A stretch of DNA of 64,000 nucleotides from Nocardia sp. NBC_01327. GTDB taxonomy: Bacteria; Actinomycetota; Actinomycetes; Mycobacteriales; Mycobacteriaceae. Shown here piece after piece: positions 1-8,984 of this stretch. How positions within the stretch are numbered: position 1 is the first letter of the stretch; each line of letters starts with the position of its first letter. A program made the position numbers and the translations under genes. Where the stretch lies: contig NZ_CP108383.1 in assembly GCF_035958815.1 (NCBI RefSeq), positions 7,316,001-7,380,000 on the forward strand, in the 5' to 3' direction. The notes beneath the pieces are model-generated. The model was not told the DNA's origin. It saw nothing but the letters and a program-made list of their open reading frames with translations, and ran no database searches.

Positions 1-1173
1 GCGGTAGCGCTGGTCGAAAATCAGCCAGGCGGGCAGGTTTTCGGCGGGCCCGGCGCCCTGTCCGTTCTCGCCGCCGTACATGTGGTGGGTCGCCTCGACG
101 TACGGGAGGGATTCGTTCATGAAGCGCTCGGCGCGGTCGTTGACGATGAGGCTGCCGGGCAGATTGCGTTCGGCGAGGCAGAACCAGGGCTGACGGGGTA
201 GCGGGATGGACGGCCCCCACCAGGCGTCATCCATGAATTGCACTGCCGCGCCCGCTGATTGCCCCGCGCGGATACCGTCTCCGGTATTCGATGCGGCGCC
301 GACGGTCCAGTCGGTGGTGATCGGGTCGCGCTGATACTGCTTGCGCATGGCCTCGTTCTTCTCGAACCCGCCGGCGGCGATCACGACGCCGCGCCCGGCG
401 GTGAGCACCTGCTCGATACCGTTGCGCCGCACCACAACACCGGTGACCCGGCCGTCCTGAACCTGAAGATCGAGCAGCGGAGTATCGAGCCACAGCGGCA
501 CCCGCGCCTCGAGCAGACCGGCGCGCAGCATGGCGCTCAGCGCCTGACCGCGCGCGAGCAGATGCTGCCGCAGCACCTGCGCCTTCGCCCAGCGCGCACC
601 GATGCGCAGTACGCGCAGCGGCGCGCGCGGATTGCGCAGTCCCAGGTGGAACTGCCGGAAGTCGGCCTGGGTGGCGACGAAGTTCTTCGCCGCGGCCACG
701 TAGTCGGGTTCGAGTGTGGCCAGTTCCGCGCCGAGTCCCTTGGCGTCGAACGGTTTCGGCTCGACGGACCGGCCGTGCGCCCGGCCGCCGGGGGCCTCCG
801 GGTAGTAGTCGGAGTAGCCGGGCACCCATTGCAGATCCAAGGCCGAATGCGCCGTGAGGAAGTCGAGGGCTTCGGGCCCGCGATCGATATAGGTGTCGAT
901 CCGCCCGGCATCGCCGTATTCACCGACAATGCTGATGAGGTAGGTGCGGGCGGCCTCGATATCGTCGGCCGGAGCCTGCCGCCGGAGCACCGAGTTGCCG
1001 GGGATCCACACTCCCCCGCCGGACCGGGCGGTGGATCCGCCCCAGTGCCCGGACTTTTCGATGATCACGGTGGACAGCCCGTGGTGTGCGGCGGTGAGGG
1101 CGGCTGCCATGCCCGCCGCACCGGATCCGACGACGATCAGGTCGAAGGTGTCGGCATTATCGTTGTGCTGCAT
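1..1173 (-). CDS. kstD: 3-ketosteroid delta-1-dehydrogenase-like flavoprotein (C-terminus cut by window edge)
   Basis: The first 391 residues of an FAD-dependent dehydrogenase are present; the rest lies left of the window. A dinucleotide-binding GSGAAG motif sits at residues 16-21, followed by the flavin-site EKSGHWGGSTARSGGG stretch and the YSDYYPEAPGG segment (120-130), which resembles the steroid-binding Tyr region of KstD enzymes. Family members introduce the C1-C2 double bond in ring A of 3-ketosteroids. The TetR gene at 1208-1801 lies immediately upstream on the same strand, so the two are probably one transcript. A related FAD-binding ketosteroid or fumarate-reductase-like enzyme of other specificity is possible. 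Confidence 0.85.
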   Translation of the reverse strand, partial: MQHNDNADTFDLIVVGSGAAGMAAALTAAHHGLSTVIIEKSGHWGGSTARSGGGVWIPGNSVLRRQAPADDIEAARTYLISIVGEYGDAGRIDTYIDRGPEALDFLTAHSALDLQWVPGYSDYYPEAPGGRAHGRSVEPKPFDAKGLGAELATLEPDYVAAAKNFVATQADFRQFHLGLRNPRAPLRVLRIGARWAKAQVLRQHLLARGQALSAMLRAGLLEARVPLWLDTPLLDLQVQDGRVTGVVVRRNGIEQVLTAGRGVVIAAGGFEKNEAMRKQYQRDPITTDWTVGAASNTGDGIRAGQSAGAAVQFMDDAWWGPSIPLPRQPWFCLAERNLPGSLIVNDRAERFMNESLPYVEATHHMYGGENGQGAGPAENLPAWLIFDQRYR

Positions 1174-1207
1174 ATTCTTCGAATCCTTTACAAAAAGCGG
1201 TGCGGCG

Positions 1208-1801
1208 TCAGCTGCCGGCGCGCCAGCGGTCGTCGAGCACGGCGCTGAGCGCCCCTTCGACGCACAACAGCAGCGACGCCGCCCGATTACTCGGGTTGCG
1301 CAGCCACTGCAGGTAGCCGAATTCCGCCGCCGCGAGCATCAGATGCACGAGCAGGCCGGGATTGCTGTCCACGTCCGGATCACGTGACATGCGTTGCGCG
1401 ACAAGCTCGACCAGCCGGGTGCGATGCTCCGGGGTGATCAGCGCGACGCGGTCGAGCAGATGCGGCGCCGTCCGGAAGGCGGCCCGCCACTGTTCGAGAT
1501 CGGCCGCGGACAGCGTGGTGGACCGGGTTTGAATGGCCTGTGCGAGCGCCACATCCGCGGCCTCGTCACCGGGACGCTCCTCGAGCAGCGTGGCAATGCC
1601 CGCGCCGCCCTCGCGCACCGGGTCCAGCAGCAGATCCTCCTTGCTGCGCACATGCCGGAAATAGGTGCTCGGCGAGATACCCGCGGCGGCGGCGATCTGC
1701 TCGGTGGTCACCTCGTCGAATCCCTTGTCTGCGAACAGCTCGAAGGCTGCCCGCTGGATCTCGGATCGAATCTGACGTCGTTGCCGCTCACGTAGTGACA
1801 T
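1208..1801 (-). CDS. TetR family transcriptional regulator
   Basis: A 197-residue regulator with an N-terminal TetR DNA-binding domain: the helix-turn-helix lies near residues 31-51 (TTEQIAAAAGISPSTYFRH). The C-terminal ligand-binding part is all-helical and not assignable. The frame is open to 1948, but the ATG at 1801 begins the usual MSLRERQRRQIRSEI start of the family and leaves the palindromic site at 1882-1896 in the promoter. It precedes the kstD-like gene by 34 bases, so it probably controls its own transcript and steroid dehydrogenase expression. That regulatory role is inferred. Confidence 0.85.
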   Translation of the reverse strand: MSLRERQRRQIRSEIQRAAFELFADKGFDEVTTEQIAAAAGISPSTYFRHVRSKEDLLLDPVREGGAGIATLLEERPGDEAADVALAQAIQTRSTTLSAADLEQWRAAFRTAPHLLDRVALITPEHRTRLVELVAQRMSRDPDVDSNPGLLVHLMLAAAEFGYLQWLRNPSNRAASLLLCVEGALSAVLDDRWRAGS

Positions 1802-1863
1802 CGGCCTGCCTCCTACTGCTGCGCGGACACAGGAGAGCTTGTCCTCGTGTACCAGCCGCGCAG

Positions 1864-1914
1864 TGACAGTATCTGCGTATGTGACAGTTACTGTCAAGAA
1901 GATGGCTACTGTCA
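1864..1914. promoter_or_regulatory. Candidate TetR operator cluster
   Basis: The perfect inverted repeat TGACAGTTACTGTCA (1882-1896) is flanked by a further TGACAGT half-site at 1864-1870 and an ACTGTCA half-site at 1908-1914. All lie 60-115 bases upstream of the TetR start codon at 1801, where an autoregulated promoter would be expected. Spacing between the outer halves and the palindrome is similar on both sides, which suggests two or more dimers binding cooperatively. Confidence 0.6.
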
Positions 1915-1960
1915 TCACTAAGGACACAGCGATAGCCCTACTTCCCAAGGTCGAGAGGGT

Positions 1961-2428
1961 CTAGCCGAGTCCCCGGCGGGCGATCGCGCCCAGGGGGCTG
2001 AGGTCGAGGTCGCCGGAGGCCTCGGTCCAGCCGGTGGCGCGCAGTTCGTTCGGCGAGCTGATGCCGAGCGCGTCGTGCAGGCCGATGGCCGCGGAGCGGG
2101 CGAGTTCCATGAGGCGGCTGGGCGGAATGGGCCAGAGCAGGGAGCGGCGCCAGTTCTCGATCTCGTGCCGCACCACCGGGGCGGACCAGCCGAGTTCGCG
2201 CAGCCGCTGGGCCGCCGCCTCCGGAATCGGTTCTGCCAGATAGTAATTGCCGGTGAGCTCGGCGGAAAGTTTGATGTCGAACTGCTGGAACTGAACGTAT
2301 CGGTTACCGGCCGCCGTTATGACGAGCGTGGCGCGAGAAGGTAATTCCTGCAGACATCGCGCCAGTGCCTGCACAAACGCGTCCCAGTCGGAAGTTACTA
2401 ATGCCTCGTCTTGCCCCCGGGTGCCCAT
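1961..2428 (-). CDS. TY-Chap-like (putative chaperone-fold) protein
   Basis: A 155-residue soluble protein. It starts with an acidic amphipathic helix (WDAFVQALARCLQELP), followed by alternating strands (ATLVITAAGNRYVQFQQF) and a helix-rich C-terminal half. The pattern resembles the actinobacterial TY-Chap/YbjN family, which has a type III chaperone-like fold and no settled function. No catalytic motif, signal peptide or membrane segment is visible. It lies upstream of nothing on its own strand within 150 bases and is probably transcribed alone. The family assignment rests on fold pattern only. Confidence 0.55.
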   Translation of the reverse strand: MGTRGQDEALVTSDWDAFVQALARCLQELPSRATLVITAAGNRYVQFQQFDIKLSAELTGNYYLAEPIPEAAAQRLRELGWSAPVVRHEIENWRRSLLWPIPPSRLMELARSAAIGLHDALGISSPNELRATGWTEASGDLDLSPLGAIARRGLG

Positions 2429-2496
2429 CGAGGCCGATCATACGCCGTCGAATCTTTCCGGTCACCGAATAATTCTGGCGCACTTGCGCTTCGGCG

Positions 2497-2535
2497 GGAG
2501 TCGCGGCCCCGTCGACCGAAAACGGCCGCGACCCC
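2497..2535 (-). terminator. Stem-loop terminator behind the 58-residue gene
   Basis: GTCGCGGCC at 2500-2508 pairs with GGCCGCGAC at 2524-2532; G/C bases outside extend the stem. It lies just past the stop codon of the small minus-strand gene at 2548-2724. There is no clear T-run. Confidence 0.5.
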
Positions 2536-2547
2536 CAGCTGACAGGC

Positions 2548-2724
2548 CTACCGGCGGTGGTTCACCGCGCCGAGGACGGCAACCGGAGTGCAACCGACGA
2601 GCCGGGCGGTGCGTTCATCCGCCGTGAAACTATGGCGTGCAACGAATTCCCGAACCTGAACGCGCATCGTCTCGAACACCGACACCGACGGCGTGATCGG
2701 CAGCACCGACGAAACTGCGCTCAT
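2548..2724 (-). CDS. Small hypothetical protein, 58 residues
   Basis: The ATG at 2724 is preceded by a strong GAGGAG ribosome site nine bases upstream, which is the main argument that this short frame is translated. The product (MSAVSSVLPITPSVSVFETM… ending GAVNHRR) has no signal peptide, membrane segment or known motif; the middle is Arg/Glu rich and probably helical. A stem-loop follows the stop codon. I do not recognise the family. Confidence 0.5.
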   Translation of the reverse strand: MSAVSSVLPITPSVSVFETMRVQVREFVARHSFTADERTARLVGCTPVAVLGAVNHRR

Positions 2725-3027
2725 TGCACTCCTCCTCGCGAATTTCCTTCTCCTGTCAGGCCATTGTTCCAAGCAAAAGCCCAGGTGGCCGTAAATACCC
2801 CGTGAATATCTCCGCACGAGGGCGGGGATTCGCGCATAGATATCCCGAGCTCCGCCGTCCAGAATTCTCCTGGGTTATCGATTTCGGCGGTATCGGAGCG
2901 ACTCCGCCGCGGCCACTGCGCCTGTGACGGTTGCCACCCGGCCGATAAGGTGAGACGATTCGACCATAACTCTCTCATCCTGTCGGGCTGTGGCGCCCGG
3001 ACAGGACAGTGATCAAAGGAGATCACC
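2725..3027. other. Intergenic region between divergent genes
   Basis: About 300 bases between the small minus-strand gene and the DUF2236 gene. It must carry both promoters. The ribosome site AAAGGAG of the downstream gene lies at its right end. No repeat or RNA structure stood out. Confidence 0.4.
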
Positions 3028-3942
3028 ATGACCGCCGCCGTCGCGCCGATCGATCATGCGTCCAGAGCAGCCCGCCCCGAGCGCCGCCCGTTCGACCCGG
3101 ACACCCGCATCTGGGCGGACACCGGTCTCATCACCTTCTCCCTGACCGCCGGCTCGGCCTTCCTGCTGCAGACCATGGAACCGACCATTGCCGCGGTCGT
3201 GGACGAGCACTCCACCTTCCGCACCGATCCGCTGGGCCGCGCCTTCCGCAGCATCGCCTCGGTCATGATGTGGATCTACGGCGGTGACGAAGCCCTCGCC
3301 GAGGCCGACCGGCTGCGCGTCATGCACGCGAGCCTCAACACCACCGATGCGCACGGGGTGAAGCATCAGGCGCTGTCCTCCGGACCGTGGGCGTGGGTGC
3401 TGCACACCGCGATCCACGCGTTCACCGAGGGCAATCGGTACTTCTCCACCGAGAAGCTCACCGAGGCCGACAAGGAGTCGTACTACCAGGAGGTGGTGCA
3501 GCTCATGCGCAATTTCTCGGTGGCGCCCAAGGAGATTCCCGCGACCTACGCCGAATGGGAGCCGTGGTTCCAGGACCAGGTCGAAAACCACCTCGTGGCA
3601 ACCACTGTCGCCGAGGACTACCTGCGGGTCATTCGAAAGATCGCGCCGCCCAAGCAGATTCCGCCGCCGCTGCGGCCGGTCTGGCGGGCCGCGACCAGCC
3701 CGATCGGGAAGCTGCAGTACTTCTTCACCGTCGGCACCACCCCCGAGATCATTCGCGAGAAACTCGGCCTCACCTGGACCGAGAGCGATGAGCGCACCCT
3801 GCGCGCCCTCGGCTGGGTCATCGGCCGGACCGTCCCCGTCTTGCCGGAGCGCATTCGCTACTTCCCCATCGCCTATGAGGCGCGCCGGCTCGAGCGTGAC
3901 CGCGCTCGCCTGCGCAAGATCATCGATCTGCGCCCGATGTAA
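3028..3942 (+). CDS. DUF2236 / oxygenase MpaB family protein
   Basis: A 304-residue member of the DUF2236 (MpaB/Lcp-related) family, which is expanded in mycolic-acid actinobacteria. Features are the N-terminal DTRIWADTG motif, a hydrophobic helix (ITFSLTAGSAFLLQTMEP), the family's GPWAWVLHTAIHAFTE segment with conserved His residues, and a C-terminal Arg-rich helix. Lcp relatives are haem b oxygenases that cleave rubber, but most short members have no known substrate. AAAGGAG lies seven bases before the ATG. It is monocistronic and ends at the strong terminator at 3953-4008. Confidence 0.8.
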   Translation: MTAAVAPIDHASRAARPERRPFDPDTRIWADTGLITFSLTAGSAFLLQTMEPTIAAVVDEHSTFRTDPLGRAFRSIASVMMWIYGGDEALAEADRLRVMHASLNTTDAHGVKHQALSSGPWAWVLHTAIHAFTEGNRYFSTEKLTEADKESYYQEVVQLMRNFSVAPKEIPATYAEWEPWFQDQVENHLVATTVAEDYLRVIRKIAPPKQIPPPLRPVWRAATSPIGKLQYFFTVGTTPEIIREKLGLTWTESDERTLRALGWVIGRTVPVLPERIRYFPIAYEARRLERDRARLRKIIDLRPM

Positions 3943-3952
3943 ACGGCACATC

Positions 3953-4008
3953 GCCCTGTCCGCCCGGCGCGGAGGCACTCCGCCGCGAGCATGCCGGGCG
4001 GACGGGGC
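3953..4008 (+). terminator. Strong stem-loop terminator
   Basis: GCCCTGTCCGCCCGGC (3953-3968) pairs with GCCGGGCGGACGGGGC (3993-4008) with one G-U pair; an inner GCGGAG-CTCCGC hairpin sits in the loop. It begins ten bases after the DUF2236 stop codon. Confidence 0.7.
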
Positions 4009-4067
4009 CGCGCCTGCACCCCGTTTCCTGGGGCTGGTTTGCGGCGGCGATTCGCACCAAGGTCACT

Positions 4068-5723
4068 ATGGTGATCATGCGGATGGTGTTGTGGCGGGCC
4101 CTGGTCGGCGTGCTGCTGGTGGCGGGGGTTGTGGCTTTACCGGCTCGGGCCGGGGCGGATCCGGCGTTCCAGTGGCGGCAGGAGTACATCACCGCGCCGG
4201 ATGGGACGCGGCTGCACGCGGATGTGCTGCGGCCGGTGGGGATCGCCGATGATGTGAAGACCCCGGTGATCATGACGGTCAGTCCGTATCGGGCACATCT
4301 GGCGTATCTCAGCGAGCCTCGGCTCAAGGGCGGGCCGTCCATCGTGGATCTCGATGTGGGGATGTTCCTGGGTGCGGGGTACACGTATGTGATCGTCGAT
4401 CTGCGCGGGTTCGGCGGATCGAACGGGTGCCCGGATTTCGGCGGGCCGGGCGAACGGTCCGATGTGAAGACGGCCGTCGAGTGGGCGGCGGGGCAGTCCT
4501 GGTCCACCGGCAAGGTCGGGCTGGTGGGCACCTCGTACGAGGCGTGGACCGGATTGATGGGTCTGGCGGAGAAGCCTGCGGGGCTGGCGGCGGTGGCGGC
4601 GTTCGAGCCGGTGGTCGATCCGAACGCGTACCTGTACATGCAGGGGATCGCGTGGAAGTTCTCCGGAAAGCCGGTCACCGAAACCGGTGTGCGGCCATCG
4701 GATCTCGCGGGGTTCGAGCATCTGCTCATCGCCTCTACGCCGGGGCGGCCCGATGATTCACCCGAGTACCAGGCGAATGCGGTGAGCATCGACCCCGCGT
4801 GTTACGCGAATTACGTCAAGGAAATCACCGATCACGATGACTCCTCGGCGTTCTGGCAGGACCGGGATCTGGTGGCGAAGCTGCGCGGGAACACCATTCC
4901 GCTGTTCCTCGGGCAGGGGTTCATCGACTACAACACCAAGGCGGATCGGGTCTTCCAGCTGTGGAACGGTCTCGGGCCGGGTGAACACAAGGCGTGGTTC
5001 GGGCAGTGGGGGCACCGAACGTGCGAAACACAGTGCGGTACCCCGCAATTCACCTCCGAACTGCTCGGATTCTTCGATCACCTGGTGGCGGGCAAGGATG
5101 CGCCGGCGCCCGGGCCGCGGATCACCGTCGGCCAGTTCGACGGTAAGTACCGTTCGGAGACGGCGTGGCCGCCCGCCGACAGCCGACCGGTGCCCGTCGA
5201 TCTGCGCACCGGGGTCTACACCGACCGGGGTCTGGTACCCGGGGCGGATCGCGAAATCTGGTCTGTCAGTCAGCCTTTGGCGCAGGATCAGCATCTCTCT
5301 GGAATCACCACGGCGGCCCTGACACTGGATGCGCCGCCGCAGACCACGGTGGCGCTGGAGATGTACGACATCGCTCCGGACGGGCTGGCCACCGTCATCA
5401 CGCGCGGTATCGCACCGGCGACGGCCGATACGCAACTGCGCCTGCTGGCGCAGGATTGGCCGCTCAGCGCCGGGCATCGCATCGGGTTCCGGATCACCGA
5501 TGTGGTCGACGATATTTGGGCGCATCCACCGGCATTCGCGAAGGTCACGGTGAACTCGGCCCGGGTGCAGCTGCCGCTGCTCACCGGAATTCGGACCCCC
5601 GACCTGCCCGGCGGCGTCTCCGACGGCATCCCGAAGTGGCATAACGAGAAGTCCGTCCCGCTGCCCGCCGATCTGCTGAACAATGCGACGGTGACCGTCG
5701 ACTTCCCGCCCCGGACAGGCTAG
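4068..5723 (+). CDS. Secreted CocE/NonD-type (S15) alpha/beta hydrolase
   Basis: A 551-residue exported hydrolase. Residues 1-30 form a signal peptide ending ALPARAGA. The S15/CocE catalytic domain follows, with the nucleophile in GTSYEAW (Ser156) and the catalytic His in FGQWGHRT; the C-terminal half is the jelly-roll domain typical of X-Pro dipeptidyl peptidases and cocaine esterase. It should cleave acyl esters or N-terminal dipeptides outside the membrane; the substrate cannot be told. The M20 peptidase gene starts eight bases downstream, so the two are co-transcribed and may act on peptides in turn. The exact start is uncertain; a second ATG lies three codons on. Confidence 0.85.
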   Translation: MVIMRMVLWRALVGVLLVAGVVALPARAGADPAFQWRQEYITAPDGTRLHADVLRPVGIADDVKTPVIMTVSPYRAHLAYLSEPRLKGGPSIVDLDVGMFLGAGYTYVIVDLRGFGGSNGCPDFGGPGERSDVKTAVEWAAGQSWSTGKVGLVGTSYEAWTGLMGLAEKPAGLAAVAAFEPVVDPNAYLYMQGIAWKFSGKPVTETGVRPSDLAGFEHLLIASTPGRPDDSPEYQANAVSIDPACYANYVKEITDHDDSSAFWQDRDLVAKLRGNTIPLFLGQGFIDYNTKADRVFQLWNGLGPGEHKAWFGQWGHRTCETQCGTPQFTSELLGFFDHLVAGKDAPAPGPRITVGQFDGKYRSETAWPPADSRPVPVDLRTGVYTDRGLVPGADREIWSVSQPLAQDQHLSGITTAALTLDAPPQTTVALEMYDIAPDGLATVITRGIAPATADTQLRLLAQDWPLSAGHRIGFRITDVVDDIWAHPPAFAKVTVNSARVQLPLLTGIRTPDLPGGVSDGIPKWHNEKSVPLPADLLNNATVTVDFPPRTG

Positions 5724-5730
5724 GCGACCG

Positions 5731-7107
5731 ATGACCCGCACCGTATCCGCCGCCGCACCCACCGTGGACGACGCCACCGCCGAACGGCTGGCCGCCGCCC
5801 TGCGCTGCGCCACCGTCTCCCGCGAGGACCGCACCGAGACCGATCCGGCCGAATTCGACCGTCTCACCACCCATCTCGAACACTGCTTCCCCCTCGTCCA
5901 CACCCATCTCGAATGCGAAACCTTCGGCCACAGCCGCCTCTACCGCTGGGCCGGGGCCTCCGCCGGCACGGGCAGTGCCGAGCAGGTGAGCGCAATTCTG
6001 CTGGCGCATATGGATGTGGTGCCGGTGGATGACGAGTCGGGGTGGACGCATCCGCCGTTCGCGGGGGTGGTCGATGACGAATTCATCTGGGGGCGTGGGG
6101 CTATCGATGACAAGAGCCGGGTGATGGCGATACTCGAAGCGGTCGAGGGCGCATTGGAGGCGGGGGTACGGCCCAGGGGCACGGTGTATTTGGCGTTCGG
6201 GCATGACGAAGAGGTGTTCGGCGAGGGCGGGGCCGGGCGGATGTCGGCGCGGCTGCGAGATGCGGGAGTCCGTGCCGAACTGCTGATCGACGAGGGTGGT
6301 GTGATCACCACGGGTGTGGCGGCCGGAGTGGCGCAGCCGGTGGCCACGATCATGGTGGGCGAGAAGGGTTTCGCGACGGTGCGGCTGTCGGTCAGCGCGG
6401 TGGGCGGGCATTCGTCCATGCCGGGACGGCAGACGGCGGTCGGACAGCTGGCGCGGGCGGTGGCGCGGATTCAGGATCATCCGTTTCCGCTGCGATTGAC
6501 GCCCGTGACGCTCGACATGCTGGCGCGCCTGCGGAGTGTCGTCTCGGAGCCGCGGCGCACACTGCTCGGCGCGGTGGGCTGGGCCGGGCCCGCGGTCGCG
6601 CGGGTGCTGGCGGCGCAGCCGACCACCGAGGCGCTGGTGCGCACCACCACGGCGCCGACGATGATCCGCGGCGGCGTCAAACCCAATGTGCTGCCGCAGC
6701 GCGCCGAGGCCTACGTGAATTTCCGTATCCTGCCCGGTGATTCGGTCGCCGATGTGCTGACCCACTGCCGTCGTGTGGTCCGCGACAAGCACATCTCCAT
6801 CGAGCTGTCCGGCACCGCCTCCGAACCCTCTCCCGATCCCGCCGCCGGCCCCGCCTTCGAACTCATCGCCGACCTGACGCGCGAGGTGGTGCCGGGTGTC
6901 GCGGTCACCGTCGGCATCGTCCCCGGCGCGACCGACGCCCGCTACTACGACGATCTCGCCGCCACCCGCTGCAATTTCGCGCCCATCATCCTCACCGCCG
7001 CCGATCTGGCGCGCATTCACGGCACCGACGAGCGCATCTCCCGCGCCAACTACGCCCGCCTGATCACCTTCAACCGCCTCCTCATCGACCACCTCGCCCA
7101 GTCCTGA
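5731..7107 (+). CDS. M20 family metallopeptidase (CPS1-like)
   Basis: A 458-residue zinc peptidase. Metal ligands fit the family: His93 and Asp95 in AHMDVVP, bridging Asp126 in GRGAIDDK, and the catalytic acid in HDEE (158-161). The lid/dimerisation domain is central, and the C-terminal metal-binding His lies in the ARIHGTDERIS region. It resembles carboxypeptidase S-like enzymes, which remove C-terminal or N-acyl amino acids. No signal peptide is visible, so it acts in the cytoplasm. It shares a transcript with the secreted S15 hydrolase. Confidence 0.85.
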   Translation: MTRTVSAAAPTVDDATAERLAAALRCATVSREDRTETDPAEFDRLTTHLEHCFPLVHTHLECETFGHSRLYRWAGASAGTGSAEQVSAILLAHMDVVPVDDESGWTHPPFAGVVDDEFIWGRGAIDDKSRVMAILEAVEGALEAGVRPRGTVYLAFGHDEEVFGEGGAGRMSARLRDAGVRAELLIDEGGVITTGVAAGVAQPVATIMVGEKGFATVRLSVSAVGGHSSMPGRQTAVGQLARAVARIQDHPFPLRLTPVTLDMLARLRSVVSEPRRTLLGAVGWAGPAVARVLAAQPTTEALVRTTTAPTMIRGGVKPNVLPQRAEAYVNFRILPGDSVADVLTHCRRVVRDKHISIELSGTASEPSPDPAAGPAFELIADLTREVVPGVAVTVGIVPGATDARYYDDLAATRCNFAPIILTAADLARIHGTDERISRANYARLITFNRLLIDHLAQS

Positions 7108-7263
7108 CCGCCGCGTTGCTCGCCTCGTCCGATGTAAGGGGCGACGGGAGGGGTGGTGGTGCGCGAGAATAGCCCGGCCGGTACGCGACAATTCGGGCTG
7201 AGCATCGTGCGGTACCGAGGCCCGCCAGCGTGACGACACCTATCCCATCGAGAGGGAGCGACG

Positions 7264-8100
7264 ATGACCCGAAACGAGACCGGCGAATTCCAGGGCACTG
7301 GCGGACGGGTGTTCTGGCAGGCCTGGCTGCCGGAGGGCGATCCGCGGGCCGTGGCCGTGATCGTGCACGGGTATGCCGAGCATTCGGGGCGCTATGCCCA
7401 TGTGGCGAAGCGGCTGAACGATGCCGGGATCGCGGCGTACGCGCTGGACCACATCGGGCACGGCCGGTCCGCCGGCGGGAACGCGAATATCGAATCGCTC
7501 GACGGGGCCGCCGACAATGTGCGGACGCTGCTGGACCTGGCCTCCGGGGAACACCCGGGGCTGCCGCGCTTCGTCATCGGGCACAGCATGGGCGGGCTCA
7601 CCACCGCCTACCTGGCGACCCGCGCGCCCCTGGACGTGACCGGCGTCGTGCTCTCGGGTCCGGCGATCGTGATCCCCGCAGGCAATGTGGTGCAGCGGAC
7701 CCTCGCACCGTTCGTCTCCCGCTTCCTGCCGAATCTGCCCGTGCTGAAACTGGATTCGTCGCTGGTGAGCCGCGATCCGGAGGTGGTGCGGGCCTACGAC
7801 TCCGATCCGCTGGTCCATCACGGCGGGGTCCCCGCCCGCACCGGCGGTGAGATGCTGCGCGCCGGCACCTTTGTGCTGTCGCATCTCGATCAGCTGACCG
7901 CCCCGCTGCTCGTGCAGCACGGCGCCGCCGACGGTCTGGCCTCCCCTACGGGCGCCGATCTGCTCGAACGGGATGCCGCGTCGAAGGACAAGACGGTCAT
8001 CCGCTACCCCGGCCTGTTCCACGAGATCTACAACGAGCCCGAGCAGGACAAGGTGCTCACCGACCTGGTGAACTGGCTCGACGCGCACATTCCGGCCTAG
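7264..8100 (+). CDS. Monoacylglycerol lipase-like alpha/beta hydrolase
   Basis: A 278-residue enzyme that reads like mycobacterial monoacylglycerol lipase (Rv0183) throughout. The nucleophile is Ser108 in GHSMGG, the acid Asp223 in HGAADGL, and the base His253 in GLFHEIYNEPE; the oxyanion segment is HGYAEHSGRY. It should hydrolyse monoacylglycerols to glycerol and fatty acid, releasing carbon from host or stored lipid. There is no signal peptide. The gene has its own 156-base upstream gap and a GAGAGGGAG ribosome site. Confidence 0.88.
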   Translation: MTRNETGEFQGTGGRVFWQAWLPEGDPRAVAVIVHGYAEHSGRYAHVAKRLNDAGIAAYALDHIGHGRSAGGNANIESLDGAADNVRTLLDLASGEHPGLPRFVIGHSMGGLTTAYLATRAPLDVTGVVLSGPAIVIPAGNVVQRTLAPFVSRFLPNLPVLKLDSSLVSRDPEVVRAYDSDPLVHHGGVPARTGGEMLRAGTFVLSHLDQLTAPLLVQHGAADGLASPTGADLLERDAASKDKTVIRYPGLFHEIYNEPEQDKVLTDLVNWLDAHIPA

Positions 8101-8138
8101 CCACGCGGAGAAAATAGCCGACGGTCACGGGGCAACCC

Positions 8139-8984
8139 GTGGCACAGTCGGTTGACGTGACCGACTATCGCACACTCAACCGCGACAATTGGGATGACCG
8201 TGCGCCGTTGCACGCCGCCTCCGCGGACTACGGACTGAACCGATTCCGCACCGATACCAGCTTCCTCAGCGATGTCGTCCGCTTCGACCTGCCACGCCTC
8301 GGGGACATTCGCGGACTGCGCGGGGTGCACCTGCAGTGCCATATCGGCACCGACACACTCTCGCTGGCCCGGCTCGGCGCGGATATGACCGGCCTCGACT
8401 TCTCCCCCGCCTCGCTGGCGGAGGCCCGCGCGCTGGCCGAGAGCAACAGCACCGCAATCGAATACGTCGAAGCCGATGTCTACGATGCCGCGGAGGTGCT
8501 GGGCGCCGGGCAATTCGATCTGGTCTTCACCGGTATCGGCGCGCTGTGCTGGCTGCCCGATATCCGGCGCTGGGCCGATACCGTCGCCGAGCTGCTGCGA
8601 CCCGGCGGGCGGCTGTTCCTGCGCGAGGGGCATCCGGTGCTGTGGTCGATCGACGAGTCCCGGCCCGACCATCTGACCATCGGGTATCCGTATTTCGAAA
8701 CCCCCGAACCGATGGTCTTCGCCGAAGCCGGCACCTACGTCGAGACGACCGGCGAGATCACCAGCACTGTCACCCACGAGTGGAATCATGGGCTCGGTCA
8801 GATCGTGGGAGCGCTGCTGACCGCCGGACTGACCCTCACCGAACTGGTCGAACACGACAGCGTGCCCTGGGAGGCGCTGCCCGGCCGCATGTTTCGCGAT
8901 GAGGGCGGCGAATGGCGGCTCACCCAGCATCCCGAACGCCTACCGCTGTCCTATACCTTGCAAGCCCGTAAGGAACCCCGATGA
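8139..8984 (+). CDS. Class I SAM-dependent methyltransferase
   Basis: A 281-residue methyltransferase. The N-terminal NRDNWDDRAPLHAAS segment, the SAM-binding strand RGVHLQCHIGTDTLSLARLGA, the motif II Asp in TGLDFSPASLAEA and FDLVFTGIGALCWLPDI fit the class I fold. Motif I has an H-I-G-T-D core instead of the usual GxGxG, a common variant in this actinobacterial group. The acceptor is unknown. GTG at 8139 is used; GTG at 8157 is an alternative. Its last four bases overlap the VOC gene (ATGA). Confidence 0.8.
   Translation: MAQSVDVTDYRTLNRDNWDDRAPLHAASADYGLNRFRTDTSFLSDVVRFDLPRLGDIRGLRGVHLQCHIGTDTLSLARLGADMTGLDFSPASLAEARALAESNSTAIEYVEADVYDAAEVLGAGQFDLVFTGIGALCWLPDIRRWADTVAELLRPGGRLFLREGHPVLWSIDESRPDHLTIGYPYFETPEPMVFAEAGTYVETTGEITSTVTHEWNHGLGQIVGALLTAGLTLTELVEHDSVPWEALPGRMFRDEGGEWRLTQHPERLPLSYTLQARKEPR

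Noticed and set aside
2721..3029. 102-codon minus-strand frame upstream of the DUF2236 gene
   Set aside because: No ribosome site, no motif, and it overlaps the promoter region and the start of the better supported 58-residue gene.
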